Source: Actinomycetes bacterium (lineage in GTDB: Bacteria; Actinomycetota; Actinomycetes; Actinomycetales; Microbacteriaceae). From it: a DNA stretch of 8,270 bases. Every line of letters begins with the position of its first letter. The stretch's first letter is position 1. The position numbers and the translations under genes are program-made. The stretch lies in contig JAEYUT010000360.1 of NCBI GenBank assembly GCA_023432305.1, positions 1 to 8,270 of the forward strand. The letters are read 5' to 3'. Shown piece by piece: positions 7,215 to 8,270 of this stretch. A model generated the notes under the pieces. It saw only the letters and a list, made by a program, of their open reading frames with translations, was not told the DNA's origin and searched no databases.

Positions 7215-8149
7215 CCCTCGTCGGGCGCACCGTCACGGTGCGCGTCCCCGCCACCACCGCCAACCTCGGCCCCGGCTTCGACACGCTCGGCATGGCTCTC
7301 GCCGTGTACGACGAGCTCGAGGTGACGGCGAAGGCCGAGCCCGGTGTCGTCGTCCACGTGCACGGGGTCGGCGAGGGCGAGGTGCCCACCGACGAGACCA
7401 ACCTCGTGGCGCGCGCCATCGCGCACACCTTCGCCGCCGTCGGCCACGAGCTTCCCGGACTCGAGCTGGTCGCCCGCAACACCATCCCGCACGGACGCGG
7501 AATGGGCTCCTCGGGGGCTGCGATCGTCTCCGGCATCATGGCCGCGAAGGGCCTGCTCGAGGGCATCGTCGAGTTTGACGAGGACCTGCTGCTCGGTCTT
7601 GCGACCGAGATGGAGGGGCACCCCGACAACGTCGCACCCGCGCTCTTCGGCGGTCTCACGATCACCTGGACGACGCCCGAGGGTCCGCGTTTCAAGAAGC
7701 TCATGGTGCACCGCGGGGTGAGCCCGCTCGTGGCCGTGCCCACCGAGCTGACGATGTCGACCGCCCTCGCCCGCAGCCTCCAGCCCACTTCGGTGCCGCA
7801 CGAGGACGCGATCTTCAACGTCTCGCGTTCGGCTCTGCTCATCGCGTCGCTCATCCAGAGCCCCGAGCTGCTGCTCGCCGCCACCGAGGACAAGCTGCAC
7901 CAGAACTACCGTGCGAGCGCCATGCCGCAGACCAACGCCCTCATCCAGGCGCTGCGCGCCGAAGGGCTCGCCGCGGTGGTCTCCGGAGCCGGCCCCTCGA
8001 TCCTCGTGCTGGGCAGCGACCCGTCGCAGCGCCTGCGCGCCGCAGAGGTCATCGAGCAGCAGTCGGAGTCCAACTGGGAGTGCCTGATGCTCGCTGTCGA
8101 CTTCCGTGGTGCTACAGTGGTCGTGCACTCCGACGACGCCGCAGCATAG
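7211..8149 (+). CDS. thrB: Homoserine kinase
   Basis: GHMP-family kinase that phosphorylates L-homoserine with ATP to O-phosphohomoserine, the substrate of the adjacent ThrC. The 312-residue protein begins with the family N-terminal signature [16 protein letters not shown] (12-27). The ATP-binding glycine/serine loop is [11 protein letters not shown] at 93-103, followed by EGHPDN at 135-140 and the C-terminal GHMP motif SGAGPS at 258-263. The GTG start overlaps the thrC stop (GTGA), with GGAG at 7203-7206 just upstream. Kinase after synthase (thrC then thrB) is the order seen in mycobacteria. The last 40 bases also carry a possible promoter for the next gene. Confidence 0.97.
   Translation: MTLVGRTVTVRVPATTANLGPGFDTLGMALAVYDELEVTAKAEPGVVVHVHGVGEGEVPTDETNLVARAIAHTFAAVGHELPGLELVARNTIPHGRGMGSSGAAIVSGIMAAKGLLEGIVEFDEDLLLGLATEMEGHPDNVAPALFGGLTITWTTPEGPRFKKLMVHRGVSPLVAVPTELTMSTALARSLQPTSVPHEDAIFNVSRSALLIASLIQSPELLLAATEDKLHQNYRASAMPQTNALIQALRAEGLAAVVSGAGPSILVLGSDPSQRLRAAEVIEQQSESNWECLMLAVDFRGATVVVHSDDAAA
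8113..8118 (+). promoter_or_regulatory. Possible -10 box (TACAGT) inside the end of thrB, for the downstream gene
   Basis: TACAGT fits TANNNT and lies 31 bases before the end of thrB, in an AT-richer spot of very GC-rich code. A start of transcription near 8124-8127 would give a leader of at least 140 bases running past the window end. No clear -35 hexamer is seen. It encodes Ala-Thr-Val in the frame of thrB, so the match may be coincidental. Confidence 0.35.
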
Positions 8150-8162
8150 TCAGGCGCGAGGA

Positions 8163-8182
8163 GGCATTCACCGGCATTCGCC
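8163..8182 (+). repeat. Two 10-base tandem units after thrB
   Basis: GGCATTCACC (8163-8172) is followed directly by GGCATTCGCC (8173-8182), 9 of 10 bases identical. The spacing of one helical turn would suit a protein binding the same face of DNA twice, but the function is unknown. Confidence 0.6.
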
Positions 8183-8204
8183 AACCGCAGGTTCCTGCAC
8201 GTGT

Positions 8205-8244
8205 CATGTGACAGCACATGCGATCTCGAACCGCAGCCGGCGGT
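8205..8244 (+). promoter_or_regulatory. Two consecutive hairpins in the post-thrB leader
   Basis: The first hairpin has the perfect stem CATGTG (8205-8210) with CACATG (8215-8220) around the loop ACAG, extendable by G-U and G-C pairs. The second has ACCGC (8230-8234) with GCGGT (8240-8244) around AGCCG. A weaker one, GCAG/CTGC around GTTC, lies just before them at 8187-8198. None is followed by a U-run, so they are not ordinary terminators. A role in control of the next gene is inference. Confidence 0.45.
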
Positions 8245-8270
8245 GCATTGACTCCGGGACTCTCTGTGCC

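Larger units (their letters stand above)
8150..8270 (+). other. Non-coding structured stretch after thrB, probably the leader of rho
   Basis: No gene start can be assigned in these 121 bases, and there is no stem followed by a T-run that would act as an intrinsic terminator. The stretch holds a strong Shine-Dalgarno-like GAGGAGG at 8158-8164 with no ATG, GTG or TTG at a usable distance, a 10-base tandem repeat, the octamer AACCGCAG twice (8183-8190 and 8229-8236), and several hairpins. In M. tuberculosis the gene after thrB is rho, so this is likely its leader; the gene itself is outside the window. An open frame from ATG 8218 runs to the edge and could be coding, but nothing supports it. Confidence 0.5.

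Noticed and set aside
6728..8128. A 466-codon antisense open frame opposite thrC and thrB
   Set aside because: It crosses two well-supported genes and has shadow-type composition.
8205..8244. Intrinsic terminator after thrB
   Set aside because: The hairpins are not followed by a T-run, and the operon order suggests transcription continues into the next gene.

Overview
The window is high-GC DNA with dense forward coding, four-base gene overlaps and several GTG starts. Gene content and order point to an actinobacterium, most likely a Microbacteriaceae-type member of Micrococcales; the family is an inference, the phylum is well supported. The core is the conserved actinobacterial cluster argS - lysA - hom - thrC - thrB, which in Mycobacterium tuberculosis is followed directly by rho.

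Layout. Positions 1-321 (minus strand) hold the 5' end of a lipoprotein gene that runs off the left edge. It is divergent from argS across a short gap carrying a TAGGAT -10-like box. argS (379-2040) overlaps or abuts two envelope-type genes: a DUF2993/LmeA-like single-pass membrane protein (2043-2840) and a four-helix membrane protein of unknown function (2837-3280). A 97-base gap (3281-3377) carries a second -10 box (TAGAAT) inside a perfect dyad, and a leader that can fold over the lysA Shine-Dalgarno. Then come lysA (3378-4799), hom (4796-6127), thrC (6132-7214) and thrB (7211-8149), packed with overlaps or a 4-base gap. The last 121 bases (8150-8270) have no assignable gene. They look like the structured leader of the next gene, probably rho, with a possible promoter inside the end of thrB.

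How the genes work together. LysA makes lysine from meso-diaminopimelate, the end of one branch of the aspartate family. Hom, ThrB and ThrC take aspartate semialdehyde to homoserine, phosphohomoserine and threonine. Aspartokinase and aspartate-semialdehyde dehydrogenase are not in the window. ArgS charges tRNA-Arg. The two membrane genes do not belong to the amino-acid pathway and appear to be interposed between argS and lysA.

No mobile element, CRISPR array, tRNA or rRNA was seen. The genes are ordinary; the parts most worth a second look are the lysA leader and the leader after thrB.
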